In this document: one piece after another, positions 1 through 8,420 of the stretch
Layout of the letters: each line of letters starts with the position of its first letter
Numbering within the stretch: the stretch's first letter is position 1
Assembly: GCA_035509315.1 (NCBI GenBank)
Contig: DATJLS010000003.1
Location: 1 to 64,000, forward strand
Reading direction: 5' to 3'
Length of the DNA stretch: 64,000 bases
Source: JAKAWQ01 sp035509315
Lineage (GTDB): Bacteria > Pseudomonadota > Alphaproteobacteria > Acetobacterales > Acetobacteraceae
Translations under genes and position numbers: made by a program
Notes under the pieces: generated by a model
The model's input: only the letters and a program-made list of their open reading frames with translations
Told to the model about the DNA's origin: nothing
The model's database searches: none

Positions 1-77
1 TCCGCCACCGGCAGCCCCGCTTGGTGCTCCTTCAGCACGCCGATGATCTGCTCTTCCGTGAACCGGTTCTTCCTCAT
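1..77 (-). CDS. IS3-family transposase OrfA, N-terminal fragment (runs off the window)
   Basis: The start codon is at 75-77 with a purine-rich site (ggagacggaag) just upstream. The visible peptide begins MRKNRFTEEQIIGVLKEHQ, the typical opening of the helix-turn-helix OrfA of IS3-family elements of the IS407/IS511 type. OrfA binds the element ends and, through programmed frameshifting, forms the OrfAB transposase. Only 25 residues are in the window, so intactness cannot be judged. Confidence 0.75.
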   Translation of the reverse strand, partial: MRKNRFTEEQIIGVLKEHQAGLPVA

Positions 78-140
78 CTTCCGTCTCCTGCAAGAAACGG
101 ATTCTAGCTCAGATCGGGGACATCCCAGGGGGCAAGGTCA
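1..140 (-). mobile_element. Truncated IS3-family insertion sequence (5' end only)
   Basis: This stretch reads on the minus strand as the beginning of an IS3-type element. The presumed terminal repeat is at about 121-140 and begins tgaccttgccccctgg on the minus strand. It is followed by a short leader and the first 25 codons of OrfA, and the rest lies outside the window. The terminus was placed by resemblance to IS407/IS511-group ends and is not confirmed by a second copy. No target duplication can be checked here. Confidence 0.55.
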
Positions 141-334
141 ACCTCTCTTCCTTAGGCAGCGCGACAGTCGCAGCGATGCCGCATTCGGGCGGCGGAGGCC
201 TTTTCTCCGATAGATTTCAGAATCGTTACGGAATGTGGCTTCGAGGACAGCGATCCTGAGACCGTCCCCGAGCTGCTTTAACGGCGCTCTCGACACCTGA
301 GAGTGCCACGGGGCACGGAAATTCCCGGATTCCG

Positions 335-446
335 CCTAGTGTCCCGACTCGTAAATATCGTCATCATGCGTCGGGACACTCGCTCTTTGTTTTCAGTGGC
401 CTGCTGGCCCCTGAAATGCGAATGCATTTCAGGGGCAGGACACTAG
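335..446. repeat. Nested inverted repeats upstream of the acyl-CoA dehydrogenase gene
   Basis: Three palindromic relations overlap here. Segment 338-348 (agtgtcccgac) pairs with 370-380. Segment 408-419 (cccctgaaatgc) pairs perfectly with 424-435. The outer 336-344 (ctagtgtcc) pairs with 438-446. The result is a hairpin-rich 112-bp patch with no coding potential of its own. It could be the remnant of a small mobile element or a regulatory structure. Apart from this patch, the region 141-502 shows nothing recognisable. Confidence 0.6.
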
Positions 447-502
447 CACAGGCCTGCTCTCTATGTAATGGATGCGGTTTTGCAACGGGTTGGAGCATCA
501 CC

Positions 503-1705
503 ATGATCGCCCCTGCGGGAACAGCGACCGACAACGATCCCCCGGTCCTTCATGCCGCCATCGGGCTCGCCGATGAAATCGATGCCGCAAGCGCCGCGCT
601 GGAACAGGAGCGGCGGCTTCCCCAGAGCATCGCTTCTGCCATGAAGGACGCGGGCATCTTCGGCATGGCGATGCCGCGGCAGTGGGGCGGTCTGGAACTG
701 GATCCGCTGACACAGTTCAGGATCATTGAGGCCCTTGCCATGGCCAATGGATCCGCGGGCTGGTGCGCGATGATAAACTGCGACAGCGGCTATGCGTCCG
801 CCTTTCTCGATCAGGACGTCGCCCGCGCGATGTATTCGGACATCAACATGGCGACAGGCAGCACGGTCACGCCGGTTGGTGTTGCGGCACGGGTCGCCGA
901 CGGCTATCGCGTCAGCGGGCGGTTTCCGTTCGTCAGCGGCGTGCACCATTGCGACTGGGTTTTTGTGGGGTGTGTCGTAACGGAAGATGGCACGCCGCGT
1001 ATCAGTGAACACGGCGTTCCGGAAACTCGGCAGTGCTTCCTGCGACCGTCGGAATTCGAAATCCTGGACACGTGGCACACCTCCGGCCTGCGCGGAACGG
1101 GCAGCCATCACATCGCGGTCACGGATGTCCTGGTTCCCGCGGAGCAGACATTCAGCTTCCAGGATCCTTCAATCGTCAAGCGATCGGGGCCGCTCTATTC
1201 ATTCCCACTGTTGTTCACGGCCAAGCTCTCCGCCCCGGCGCTCGGCATCGCGCGCCGCGCCATCGATTTTGTAATCAACGAAGCCCGCGGCAAGAAGGCG
1301 CGGCAGTACCGCACCGGCAACGAGCTGGAACCGCCGAAAAAGCTTGCCGAGGATATCCATCTGCAGGAGGCGGTCATGCGCGCTGACGCAACACTTCTTT
1401 CCGCCCGGGCTTACGCGTTTCAGATCATCGGCGAGCTCTGGGAGACATTGGTCGAAGCTCGGCGACCGTCTCCCGTATTGCTGTCGCACTTCGAGATACT
1501 TTACTTGCATGTTGGCGGAGCCTGTGTCGAGGCAGTGCAGCTCGTCTGCAAGGCTGCGGGCGGGGCGGCGGTTTATCAGGGCGTCCTCGATCGGTGCTTG
1601 CGGGATACCCTCGCGGCGAACCAGCACACCCGCGGCTCAGCCAGGCATTATGAGGCCGCTGGCAGGTTGGTGTTTGGCCTTGACCCGCTCACTCCGCTGC
1701 TGTGA
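503..1705 (+). CDS. Acyl-CoA dehydrogenase-like flavoprotein (HsaA/DszC type)
   Basis: The protein has 400 residues and the acyl-CoA dehydrogenase fold. The N-terminal helical domain is followed by the middle beta domain (TGSTVTPVG and the W-HTSGLRGTGSHH segment near residues 195-205). The C-terminal part, with conserved ARG and R-H-Y segments, is of the Acyl-CoA_dh_2 type. HTSGLRGTGSHH resembles the flavin-contact motif of flavin-dependent monooxygenases such as HsaA and DszC rather than true beta-oxidation dehydrogenases. A hydroxylase using reduced flavin is therefore as likely as a dehydrogenase. No reductase partner lies beside it. The ATG at 503 was chosen because GGAG sits 7 bp upstream; an upstream in-frame ATG at 416 falls inside a hairpin. 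The substrate is unknown. Confidence 0.75.
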   Translation: MIAPAGTATDNDPPVLHAAIGLADEIDAASAALEQERRLPQSIASAMKDAGIFGMAMPRQWGGLELDPLTQFRIIEALAMANGSAGWCAMINCDSGYASAFLDQDVARAMYSDINMATGSTVTPVGVAARVADGYRVSGRFPFVSGVHHCDWVFVGCVVTEDGTPRISEHGVPETRQCFLRPSEFEILDTWHTSGLRGTGSHHIAVTDVLVPAEQTFSFQDPSIVKRSGPLYSFPLLFTAKLSAPALGIARRAIDFVINEARGKKARQYRTGNELEPPKKLAEDIHLQEAVMRADATLLSARAYAFQIIGELWETLVEARRPSPVLLSHFEILYLHVGGACVEAVQLVCKAAGGAAVYQGVLDRCLRDTLAANQHTRGSARHYEAAGRLVFGLDPLTPLL

Positions 1706-1826
1706 ACGCTTGCCATGGCCGACGGCCTGCGGGACCAACCTCGCTTTTCCTGGGATGCGCACCAAGCCGGCGGCGCTGGCGACCCCAACCCGGTCTCGCT
1801 TCCCGCGTCCCCGCGGGCTGAGGCGC

Positions 1827-2882
1827 TTATCTCAGGCCGGCATTGAGGGCGGCGAGCACCGTGGCGCCAGGCACCAGCTCGTTATCACCCAGAGCGGCGA
1901 GCGGGGTCGCGACGGTATTGAGGGTATCGTGCAGGTCGCTCGCGTCCGGGCGAACATAGAGAAGCCCGGTCACGATCTCCCCTTCACGCTCACGCTCTTG
2001 GATATGCGCCAGGGCCGCGATACGGTCATGCACGTCATAGTCGGGCGCGAGCTTGCGGAGCCGCAGGATCGAGCCATCATGCTGGACCACGACCTCCACG
2101 CTGCCCGGCTCATATTCGGCAAGGATCTCCTCCCGCCCGACGATGACGTCGAGCGCGTCCACCGCCTCATTATGATCGCGCACGTAATCGTAGCTCCTGG
2201 TCGATCCCGCATGGTTGTTGAAAGCGACGCAGGGCGAGATGCAATCGATGAAGGCCGCGCCGCGATGGTGAATGGCGGCCTTGATCAGCGGCACGAGCTG
2301 CTGCTTGTCGCCCGAGAAGCTGCGGGCGACGAAGGAGGCGCCGAGCACCAGAGCCAGGGCGGCGAGGTCGATCGCCGATTCGGGATTGGCGAGTCCCCGC
2401 TTGCTCTTCGCACCGCGATCCGCGGTCGCGGAGAACTGGCCCTTGGTCAGCCCATAGACGCCGTTGTTCTCGACGATATAGACCATGTTCACGTCGCGGC
2501 GCATGGCATGCGCGAACTGGCCGAGCCCGATCGAAGCCGAATCGCCATCGCCGGAAACGCCGAGATAGACGAGGTCCCGGTTGGCGAGATTGGCGCCCGT
2601 CGCCACCGCCGGCATCCGCCCATGCACGCTGTTGAAGCCGTGCGCGCGGCCGAGGAAGTAGGTCGGCGTCTTCGAGGAGCAGCCGATGCCCGAGAGCTTG
2701 GCGATCCGGTGCGGTGGCAGATCGAGCTCGAAACAGGCGCGAATGATCGCGGCACTGATCGAATCATGGCCGCAGCCGGCGCAGAGCGTCGAGACCGCGC
2801 CTTCATAGTCGCGGCGCGTCAGGCCGAGCCCGTTCTTCGGCAGGTCCGGATGGCGAAGCAGCGGTTTGGCGACGAAGGTCAT
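1827..2882 (-). CDS. 2-oxoacid:ferredoxin oxidoreductase, beta subunit (TPP-binding)
   Basis: This 351-residue protein is the thiamine-diphosphate subunit of a 2-oxoacid:acceptor oxidoreductase. The CAGCGHDSI motif lies near residue 35 and the TPP/Mg motif GDGDSASIGLGQ near 110-120, followed by NN for the metal. It oxidatively decarboxylates a 2-oxoacid to an acyl-CoA and passes electrons to iron-sulfur carriers. Its start overlaps the stop of the alpha-subunit gene by 4 bp (ATGA), so the two are translationally coupled. Size and architecture match KorB-type enzymes acting on 2-oxoglutarate. Pyruvate or branched-chain 2-oxoacids cannot be excluded. Confidence 0.88.
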   Translation of the reverse strand: MTFVAKPLLRHPDLPKNGLGLTRRDYEGAVSTLCAGCGHDSISAAIIRACFELDLPPHRIAKLSGIGCSSKTPTYFLGRAHGFNSVHGRMPAVATGANLANRDLVYLGVSGDGDSASIGLGQFAHAMRRDVNMVYIVENNGVYGLTKGQFSATADRGAKSKRGLANPESAIDLAALALVLGASFVARSFSGDKQQLVPLIKAAIHHRGAAFIDCISPCVAFNNHAGSTRSYDYVRDHNEAVDALDVIVGREEILAEYEPGSVEVVVQHDGSILRLRKLAPDYDVHDRIAALAHIQEREREGEIVTGLLYVRPDASDLHDTLNTVATPLAALGDNELVPGATVLAALNAGLR

Positions 2883-4720
2883 GCGATTTCTTCCAGGGAA
2901 CGGATGGCGTCTCCGGCGGAGATTTCCGCCGCGATCGTCTCGGCAATGAAGCGGCTGGTGATGGGCGTGCCGTCATAGCTCAGCACGGAGCGAAGGCGCG
3001 CCGGGGCCACGCCGCCCTCGTCGATCAGGAGGCTCCGCATCTGCCCGTCCCGATTCTGCTCGACCACGAACAGCTCGTCATGGGCGGCGATGAAATCGAA
3101 CACGTCCTCGGGGAAGGGAAAGGCACGAATCCGCATCCGGTCGAGCGCGATGCCGCGTTCGGCGAGAATCCCGCAGGCCTCGTCCATCGCCGGGCTGGTC
3201 GAACCGTAATAGATCGCCCCGCGCCTCGCGGGCGCCGAGGCCGGGATGATGACGGGGGCGGGCACGAGGCGCCGCGCGGTCGCGAACTTGCGCAGCAGGC
3301 GCTGCATGTTCGCGACATAGGAAGCCCCGTCCTCGGTATAGCGGGCATGATCATCCTTCGTCGTGCCGCGGGTGAAGAAGGCGCCGCGACTCTCATGCGT
3401 GCCGGGATAGGTCCGCCAGGGAATGCCGTCCCCGTCGATATCGAGATAGCGGCCGAAATCGGTTGCCCGGTCCAGATCCGCCGCACTCATCACCTTGCCG
3501 CGATCCATCCGCCGCGCATCATCCCAGGCGAAGGGCGCCGCGAGCCGCTCGTTCATTCCGATCTCGAGGTCGAGCATCACGAAGACCGGCGTCTGGAGCC
3601 GGTCGGCAAGATCGAAGGCGAGCGCGCCAAAGGTGAAGCATTCGTGCGGGTCTTCGGGGAAGAGCAGAACGTGGCGCGTGTCCCCGTGCGAGGCATAGGC
3701 GGTGGAGCGGATATCCGCCTGCTGCGTGCGTGTCGGCATTCCGGTCGAGGGGCCGGCACGCTGCACATCGAAGATCACCGCCGGAATCTCGGCGAAATAG
3801 GCGAGCCCGATCGTCTCCTGCATCAGCGAGATGCCGGGGCCCGAGGTCGTGGTGAAGGCCCGCGCGCCGTTCCAGGAAGCGCCCACCACCATGCCGATGG
3901 CGGCAAGCTCGTCCTCCGCCTGCACGATGGCGTAGCGATTGCGGCCCGTTTCCGGCTCCGTCCGATAGCGCCGGCAATAGCGCTGGAAGGCCTCGGCCAG
4001 CGAGGTCGAGGGCGTGATCGGATACCAGGCGGCGACGGTCGCGCCGCCATAGACGGCGCCGAGCGCGGCGGCGCTGTTGCCGTCGATGAAGATCCGCTCG
4101 CCCACCGCATCGGCGCGGCGAAGACGAAGCCCGATCGGGCAGACGAGGGTTTTTTGCGCACGCTCATGGCCGAGCCGGAGCGCCTGGAGATTGCCTGCGA
4201 TCAGCCGCTCCTTGCCCTTGAACTGTTCGCCGATCAGACCCTCGAGCACGGCGATGTCGAGATCGATGAGGGCGGCAAGCGCCCCCACATACATGATGTT
4301 CTTGAAGAGCTGGCGCTGCCTTGGATCGCTGTATTCGCGGTTGCAGAGGGCGGTGAACGGCACGCCGAGAACGACGATATCCGGGCGGAACTTCTCCGCG
4401 CGCATCGGTCGGGTCGAATCATAGAGAAGATAGCCGCCGGGCGCGATCTCGCTGACATCCTTGTCCCAGGTCTGCGGGTTCATCGCGACCATCAGATGCA
4501 CCTCGCCGTGGCGCGCGAGACGGTTCGCCTCCGAGATCCGGACCTCGTACCAGGTCGGCAGGCCTTCGATATTGGAGGGGAAGACGTTGCGCGGCGTCGC
4601 CGGCACGCCCATGCGCAGCACCGCCTTGGCGAAGAGGCGGTTGGCGCTCGCCGAGCCCGATCCGTTCACATTGGCGAACTTGACGACGAAATCATTGCAG
4701 GCTTTCAACGGTTGCAGCAT
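2879..4720 (-). CDS. 2-oxoacid:ferredoxin oxidoreductase, fused gamma-alpha subunit
   Basis: The protein has 613 residues. The N-terminal gamma domain (about 1-190) contains the GSGSASANRLFAKAV segment. The alpha (pyrimidine-binding) domain follows from about residue 200 and contains YPITPSTSLAEAF and the conserved TTSGPGISLMQE region. This gamma-alpha fusion beside a separate beta subunit is the KorAB architecture. Start 4720 was chosen because a GGGGGA ribosome site lies just upstream and the preceding oxidoreductase ends at 4705, giving a 16-bp overlap. No ferredoxin-type clusters are in this subunit, so electrons probably leave through the adjacent 4Fe-4S flavoprotein. Confidence 0.87.
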   Translation of the reverse strand: MLQPLKACNDFVVKFANVNGSGSASANRLFAKAVLRMGVPATPRNVFPSNIEGLPTWYEVRISEANRLARHGEVHLMVAMNPQTWDKDVSEIAPGGYLLYDSTRPMRAEKFRPDIVVLGVPFTALCNREYSDPRQRQLFKNIMYVGALAALIDLDIAVLEGLIGEQFKGKERLIAGNLQALRLGHERAQKTLVCPIGLRLRRADAVGERIFIDGNSAAALGAVYGGATVAAWYPITPSTSLAEAFQRYCRRYRTEPETGRNRYAIVQAEDELAAIGMVVGASWNGARAFTTTSGPGISLMQETIGLAYFAEIPAVIFDVQRAGPSTGMPTRTQQADIRSTAYASHGDTRHVLLFPEDPHECFTFGALAFDLADRLQTPVFVMLDLEIGMNERLAAPFAWDDARRMDRGKVMSAADLDRATDFGRYLDIDGDGIPWRTYPGTHESRGAFFTRGTTKDDHARYTEDGASYVANMQRLLRKFATARRLVPAPVIIPASAPARRGAIYYGSTSPAMDEACGILAERGIALDRMRIRAFPFPEDVFDFIAAHDELFVVEQNRDGQMRSLLIDEGGVAPARLRSVLSYDGTPITSRFIAETIAAEISAGDAIRSLEEIA

Positions 4721-6492
4721 GCGTCCCCCGCCAATGGCATTTTCAGGAGGAAGCGCTGCATGTCCCACGCCCCGGTCGGGCAGCGCTCGGCGCAGAGGCC
4801 GCAATGGAGGCAGACATTCTCGTCCTTCACCATTACCCGCCCCGTGGCGAGTGCGCCCGAGACATAGAGCGCCTGATCCCTGTCCATCGCGGGCGCCGCG
4901 AGCCGATCGCGCAGCGCCACCTCCTCGCCGTTCATCGTGAAGGTGATGCAATCGGTCGGGCAGATATCGGTGCAGGCATCGCATTCGATGCAGAGCCGGT
5001 CGGTGAAGACGGTCTCGACATCGCAGTTGAAGCAACGCTCGGCCTCGGCGAAAGCGAGCGCCTCATCGTAGCCGAGCTCCACTTCGGCGGCGATGTCCTT
5101 GAGCGCGATCTCGTGCTCGCGATGCGGGACGCGGAAGCGCAGATCATTGGAGATCTCGCTGTCATAGCTCCATTCGTGGATGCCCATCTTCTGGCTGACG
5201 AGATTGACCGACGGCGGCGGGCGCGACGCGATATCCTCGCCGCGGCAGAGGCGATCGATCGAGATCGCCGCCTCATGCCCATGCGCGACGGCCCAGATGA
5301 TGTTCTTGGCGCCGAACGCGGCATCTCCGCCGAAAAACACTTTCTCGTGCGTCGAGCGCATGGTGCGGGCATCGACCACCGGCATGTCCCAGCGGTCGAA
5401 TTCGATCCCGCAATCGCGCTCGATCCACGGAAAAGCATTCTCCTGGCCGACCGCGATCAGCACGTCGTCGCACGGGATCGTCACGTCCGGCTCGCCGGTC
5501 GGCACGAGACGACGTTTCCCGTTCGCGTCCTCGGTTGCGGCGACCTTCTCGAAGACGACGCCGTTGAGCGCGCCCCGCTCATGGAGAAATTGCCTGGGCA
5601 CGAGGAAATTGAGGATCGGGATCCCCTCCTCCATCGCCTCCTCTTTTTCCCAGGATGAGGCTTTCATCTCGGCGAAGCCGCTGCGCACCACCACCGTGAC
5701 CTCTTCGCCGCCCAGCCGGCGGGCGGAACGGCAGCAATCCATCGCGGTATTGCCGCCGCCGAGCACGACAACGCGTCGGCCGATGCCGCCGACATGACCG
5801 AAGGCCACGCTTGCGAGCCAGTCGATGCCGATATGGATATGGCCGGGTGCATCATGCCGACCCGGAAGATCGAGATCGCGCCCGCGCGGCGCGCCGCTGC
5901 CGACGAAGATGGCGTCGAAACCCTCGGAGAGCAGCGCCTTCATGCTGCCGATCGCCGTGCCGAAGCGGGTCTCGACGCCGAGATCGAGGATATAGCCGAT
6001 CTCCTCGTCGATCACCGTCTCGGGCAGGCGGAATTTGGGAATCTGGCTGCGGATCATCCCCCCCGCCGTGGGGGCCGAGTCGAAGACCACGATCTCGTAC
6101 CCTTCGGGGGCAAGATCGCGTGCGACGGTGAGCGAGGCCGGCCCGGCGCCGACAAGGGCGATGCGCCTGCCGTTTCGGCGCGCAGGCGGGCGCGGCAGGC
6201 GGGCGCTTATATCGCCCTTGTAATCGGCGGCGACGCGCTTGAGCCTGCAGATCGCCACCGGCTCCTTCTCCACCCGTCCGCGCCGGCAGGCGGGCTCGCA
6301 CGGGCGGTCGCAAGTGCGCCCGAGAATCCCCGGGAACACGTTCGACTCCCAATTGAGCATATAGGCGTCCGCGTAGCGGCGGGACGCGATGAGGCGGATA
6401 TATTCGGGCACCGGCGTATGCGCCGGACAGGCCCACTGGCAATCGACGACTCTATGGAAGTAGTCGGGATTGCGAATGTCGGTTGGCAGCAA
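4705..6492 (-). CDS. GltD-like FAD/NAD(P)-dependent oxidoreductase with C-terminal 2x[4Fe-4S] ferredoxin domain
   Basis: The protein has 595 residues. An N-terminal cysteine-rich Fer4_20-type segment comes first (C-P-AHTPVPEYI, then CDRPCEPACRRG near 60-70). An FAD Rossmann motif follows (VGAGPASLTVARDL, near 115), then a second NAD(P) motif (VLGGGNTAMDCC, near 245). Two ferredoxin motifs close the protein (CIECDACTDICP and CLHCGLCAERCP, from about 520). The family shuttles electrons between NAD(P)H and ferredoxin-like clusters. As first gene of an overlapping three-gene operon it is probably the electron-acceptor module of the 2-oxoacid oxidoreductase. The likely start is TTG at 6492 with AAGG upstream. 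Substrate direction is inferred. Confidence 0.85.
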   Translation of the reverse strand: MLPTDIRNPDYFHRVVDCQWACPAHTPVPEYIRLIASRRYADAYMLNWESNVFPGILGRTCDRPCEPACRRGRVEKEPVAICRLKRVAADYKGDISARLPRPPARRNGRRIALVGAGPASLTVARDLAPEGYEIVVFDSAPTAGGMIRSQIPKFRLPETVIDEEIGYILDLGVETRFGTAIGSMKALLSEGFDAIFVGSGAPRGRDLDLPGRHDAPGHIHIGIDWLASVAFGHVGGIGRRVVVLGGGNTAMDCCRSARRLGGEEVTVVVRSGFAEMKASSWEKEEAMEEGIPILNFLVPRQFLHERGALNGVVFEKVAATEDANGKRRLVPTGEPDVTIPCDDVLIAVGQENAFPWIERDCGIEFDRWDMPVVDARTMRSTHEKVFFGGDAAFGAKNIIWAVAHGHEAAISIDRLCRGEDIASRPPPSVNLVSQKMGIHEWSYDSEISNDLRFRVPHREHEIALKDIAAEVELGYDEALAFAEAERCFNCDVETVFTDRLCIECDACTDICPTDCITFTMNGEEVALRDRLAAPAMDRDQALYVSGALATGRVMVKDENVCLHCGLCAERCPTGAWDMQRFLLKMPLAGDACCNR

Positions 6493-6570
6493 GCAGGCGA
6501 CCCTTCTTCCCCCGCCCCGCCTCCGTCAGGGGAGGATGTGCCGCGTTGCGCGGTCGTCCGGGACCCGGGA

Positions 6571-6576
6571 ATTATA
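6571..6576 (-). promoter_or_regulatory. Candidate -10 element for the 2-oxoacid oxidoreductase operon
   Basis: On the minus strand these bases read TATAAT, an exact sigma-70-type -10 hexamer in otherwise GC-rich DNA about 80 bp upstream of the first gene of the operon. No good -35 hexamer lies at 16-18 bp spacing, so the call rests on the -10 alone. The rest of the 6493-6616 gap shows nothing else recognisable. Confidence 0.35.
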
Positions 6577-6616
6577 GACCGGCTGCGCGCCGCCCCATAG
6601 TCCCCGGCTGGGATGC

Positions 6617-7336
6617 CTATCCCCCGCGGGCCTGCTCCATCAGCCGCTTCATTTTCGCAACCACGGGACCGAGCCCCTCGAGGATCGCCTGGCCGATCAG
6701 GAAGTGGCCGATATTGAGCTCGACCACTTCGGGAATCGCCGCGACGGGAGCCACATTCCCGAAGGTGAGCCCGTGCCCGGCATGGCAGGTGATGCGAAGC
6801 TGCGCCGCAAGCCGGGCGGCCGTGGCAAGCCGCGCGAGCTCCCCCTCCCCGCCCTCGGCATATTGCCCGGTGTGCAGCTCGACGGCCGCGGCACCGAGTC
6901 GCGCCGCCGCCACGACCTGGGACGGATCGGGATCGATGAAGAGGCTGACAGCGATTCCCGCTGCGCTCAAGCGCGCGACCGGCCCGCGCAGTGAAGCTTC
7001 CTGGCCGGCGGCGTCCAGCCCCCCCTCTGTCGTCAGCTCCGTCCGATGCTCGGGCACCAGGCAGCAGGCATGCGGCCGCGCCGCGCAGGCAATCGCCACC
7101 ATCTCCTCGGTTGCCGCCATCTCGAGATTGATGGGCGCGACGAGCCGCTCGCGCATGCGCGCGAGATCGGTATCGCGGATATGCCTTCGGTCCTCGCGCA
7201 GATGAATGGTGATCGAATCCGCCCCGGCGGCGAGCGCGATCTCCGCCGCGGCCAGCGGATCGGGATGCACGCCGCCGCGCGCGTTGCGCAGGGTCGCCAC
7301 GTGATCGACATTGAGGCCGAGTCGGATCGGGCTCAT
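6617..7336 (-). CDS. pdxJ: Pyridoxine 5'-phosphate synthase PdxJ
   Basis: The protein has 239 residues, the normal length. It opens with MSPIRLGLNVDHVATLRNAR, the signature of PdxJ, and contains the conserved HLREDRRHI segment near residue 45 and CHAGHGLTF near 190. The enzyme condenses 1-deoxyxylulose 5-phosphate with the PdxA product to form pyridoxine 5'-phosphate, the ring-closing step of DXP-dependent vitamin B6 synthesis. The start overlaps the pdxA stop by 4 bp, so the pair is coupled. An upstream in-frame ATG at 7411 was rejected because it lies inside pdxA. Confidence 0.95.
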   Translation of the reverse strand: MSPIRLGLNVDHVATLRNARGGVHPDPLAAAEIALAAGADSITIHLREDRRHIRDTDLARMRERLVAPINLEMAATEEMVAIACAARPHACCLVPEHRTELTTEGGLDAAGQEASLRGPVARLSAAGIAVSLFIDPDPSQVVAAARLGAAAVELHTGQYAEGGEGELARLATAARLAAQLRITCHAGHGLTFGNVAPVAAIPEVVELNIGHFLIGQAILEGLGPVVAKMKRLMEQARGG

Positions 7337-8328
7337 CGCGCGCCTTCGCGCCGCGCCGCCATGGTGGAGGCAAGCCGGAGGGCAGCGATCAGGCTCGCCG
7401 GGTCGGCGCATCCGCGGCCGGCGATATCGAACGCCGTGCCATGGTCGGGCGAGGTGCGCACGATCGGGAGCCCGAGGGTGACGTTCACGCCCTGGGCCAT
7501 GTCGAGCGTCTTGAGCGGGATCAAAGCCTGATCGTGGTACATGCAGAGGGCCGCATCGTAGCGCCTTCGCGCCGCCGACGTGAACATTGTGTCCGGCGGG
7601 TAGGGGCCGGCGGCGTCGATCCCCTCGGCGGCGAGGGCGGCAATCGCGGGTGCCACGATCTCACGGTCCTCCGTGCCGAGCGCGCCCCCCTCGCCCGCGT
7701 GCGGATTGAGGCCGGCAACCGCGAGCCGCGGCCGTGCAACGCCGAAATCGCGCACGAGCGAAGCCGCCGTGATCCGCCCGAGGCGCAGGATCAGCGCCGT
7801 GTCCAGCATCGCGATCGCGTTGCGCAAGGAGACATGCACCGTCACCGGCACGACGCGAAGCTCCGGCCCGACGAGCATCATCACCGGCTGATCCCCGCCG
7901 GTCAGCGCGGCGAGAAACTCGGTATGGCCCGGATAGGCGAATCCCGCGCCGTAGAGCGCTTCCTTGCTGATCGGGTTGGTCACCACCGAAGCGGCCCGCC
8001 CTTCGCGCGCCAGGGCGACGGCGCGCTCGATCGCGCCGATCACCGCGGGCGCGTTGCGCGGGTCGGGCTTTCCGGGGACGACGGTGGCCGCGAGCCGCAG
8101 AGGAAGGACGGGAAGTGCCGTGGCAAAGCGCGCCGGAGCCTCCTCCGGCTCGGCGATCGCAGCCACCGGAATGCGCCAGCCAAGCGAGAAAGCGAGCGCT
8201 TCCAGCCGCGCCGGATCGTCGATGACGAAGAAAACCGGCCCCTCGCTCCGCAGTGCCTGCCAGGCCGCGAGCGCGATCTCGCCGCCGATCCCGGCCGGCT
8301 CCCCCATCGTGAGTGCGAGCGGGCGCAT
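7333..8328 (-). CDS. pdxA: 4-hydroxythreonine-4-phosphate dehydrogenase PdxA
   Basis: The protein has 331 residues. The N-terminus MRPLALTMGEPAGIGGEI is the family signature, and metal-ligand and substrate motifs are visible (GHTEFL near 140, YHDQALIPLK near 275, G-PIVRTSPDHGTAFD near 295). It oxidises 4-phosphohydroxy-L-threonine to the aminoketone consumed by PdxJ, encoded immediately downstream with a 4-bp overlap. It sits 92 bp after lpd on the same strand. A hairpin repeat separates the two, so pdxAJ may be a separate transcription unit. Confidence 0.95.
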   Translation of the reverse strand: MRPLALTMGEPAGIGGEIALAAWQALRSEGPVFFVIDDPARLEALAFSLGWRIPVAAIAEPEEAPARFATALPVLPLRLAATVVPGKPDPRNAPAVIGAIERAVALAREGRAASVVTNPISKEALYGAGFAYPGHTEFLAALTGGDQPVMMLVGPELRVVPVTVHVSLRNAIAMLDTALILRLGRITAASLVRDFGVARPRLAVAGLNPHAGEGGALGTEDREIVAPAIAALAAEGIDAAGPYPPDTMFTSAARRRYDAALCMYHDQALIPLKTLDMAQGVNVTLGLPIVRTSPDHGTAFDIAGRGCADPASLIAALRLASTMAARREGAR

Positions 8329-8360
8329 CGATTCAGACGATCGGCAAGAAAGGCCAAGGC

Positions 8361-8403
8361 AGGGGCTTTGCCTCCGGACCCCGCCAGGGCCTGGAGGCCC
8401 TGG
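8361..8403. repeat. GC-rich hairpin between lpd and pdxA
   Basis: Segment 8384-8391 (ccagggcc) and 8396-8403 (ggccctgg) form a perfect 8-bp stem with a 4-nt loop, preceded by the run aggggctttgcctccgg. No T-tract follows, so it is not a clear intrinsic terminator. It may be a dispersed GC-rich element or an mRNA-stabilising structure after lpd. Confidence 0.4.
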
Positions 8404-8420
8404 ACCCGACTTCATTCCTG

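Noticed and set aside
416..502. Upstream start for the acyl-CoA dehydrogenase-like gene
   Set aside because: The extra 29 codons lie in an inverted-repeat patch, lack a ribosome site, and are not part of the protein fold.
3080..4867. Long plus-strand open frame antisense to the 2-oxoacid oxidoreductase
   Set aside because: It is the antisense shadow of a gene with clear domain motifs; its peptide is Arg/Gly/His-rich with no recognisable domain, as expected in GC-rich DNA.
8384..8403. Intrinsic terminator after lpd
   Set aside because: The stem is strong but no T-tract follows on either strand, so it is listed only as a hairpin repeat.
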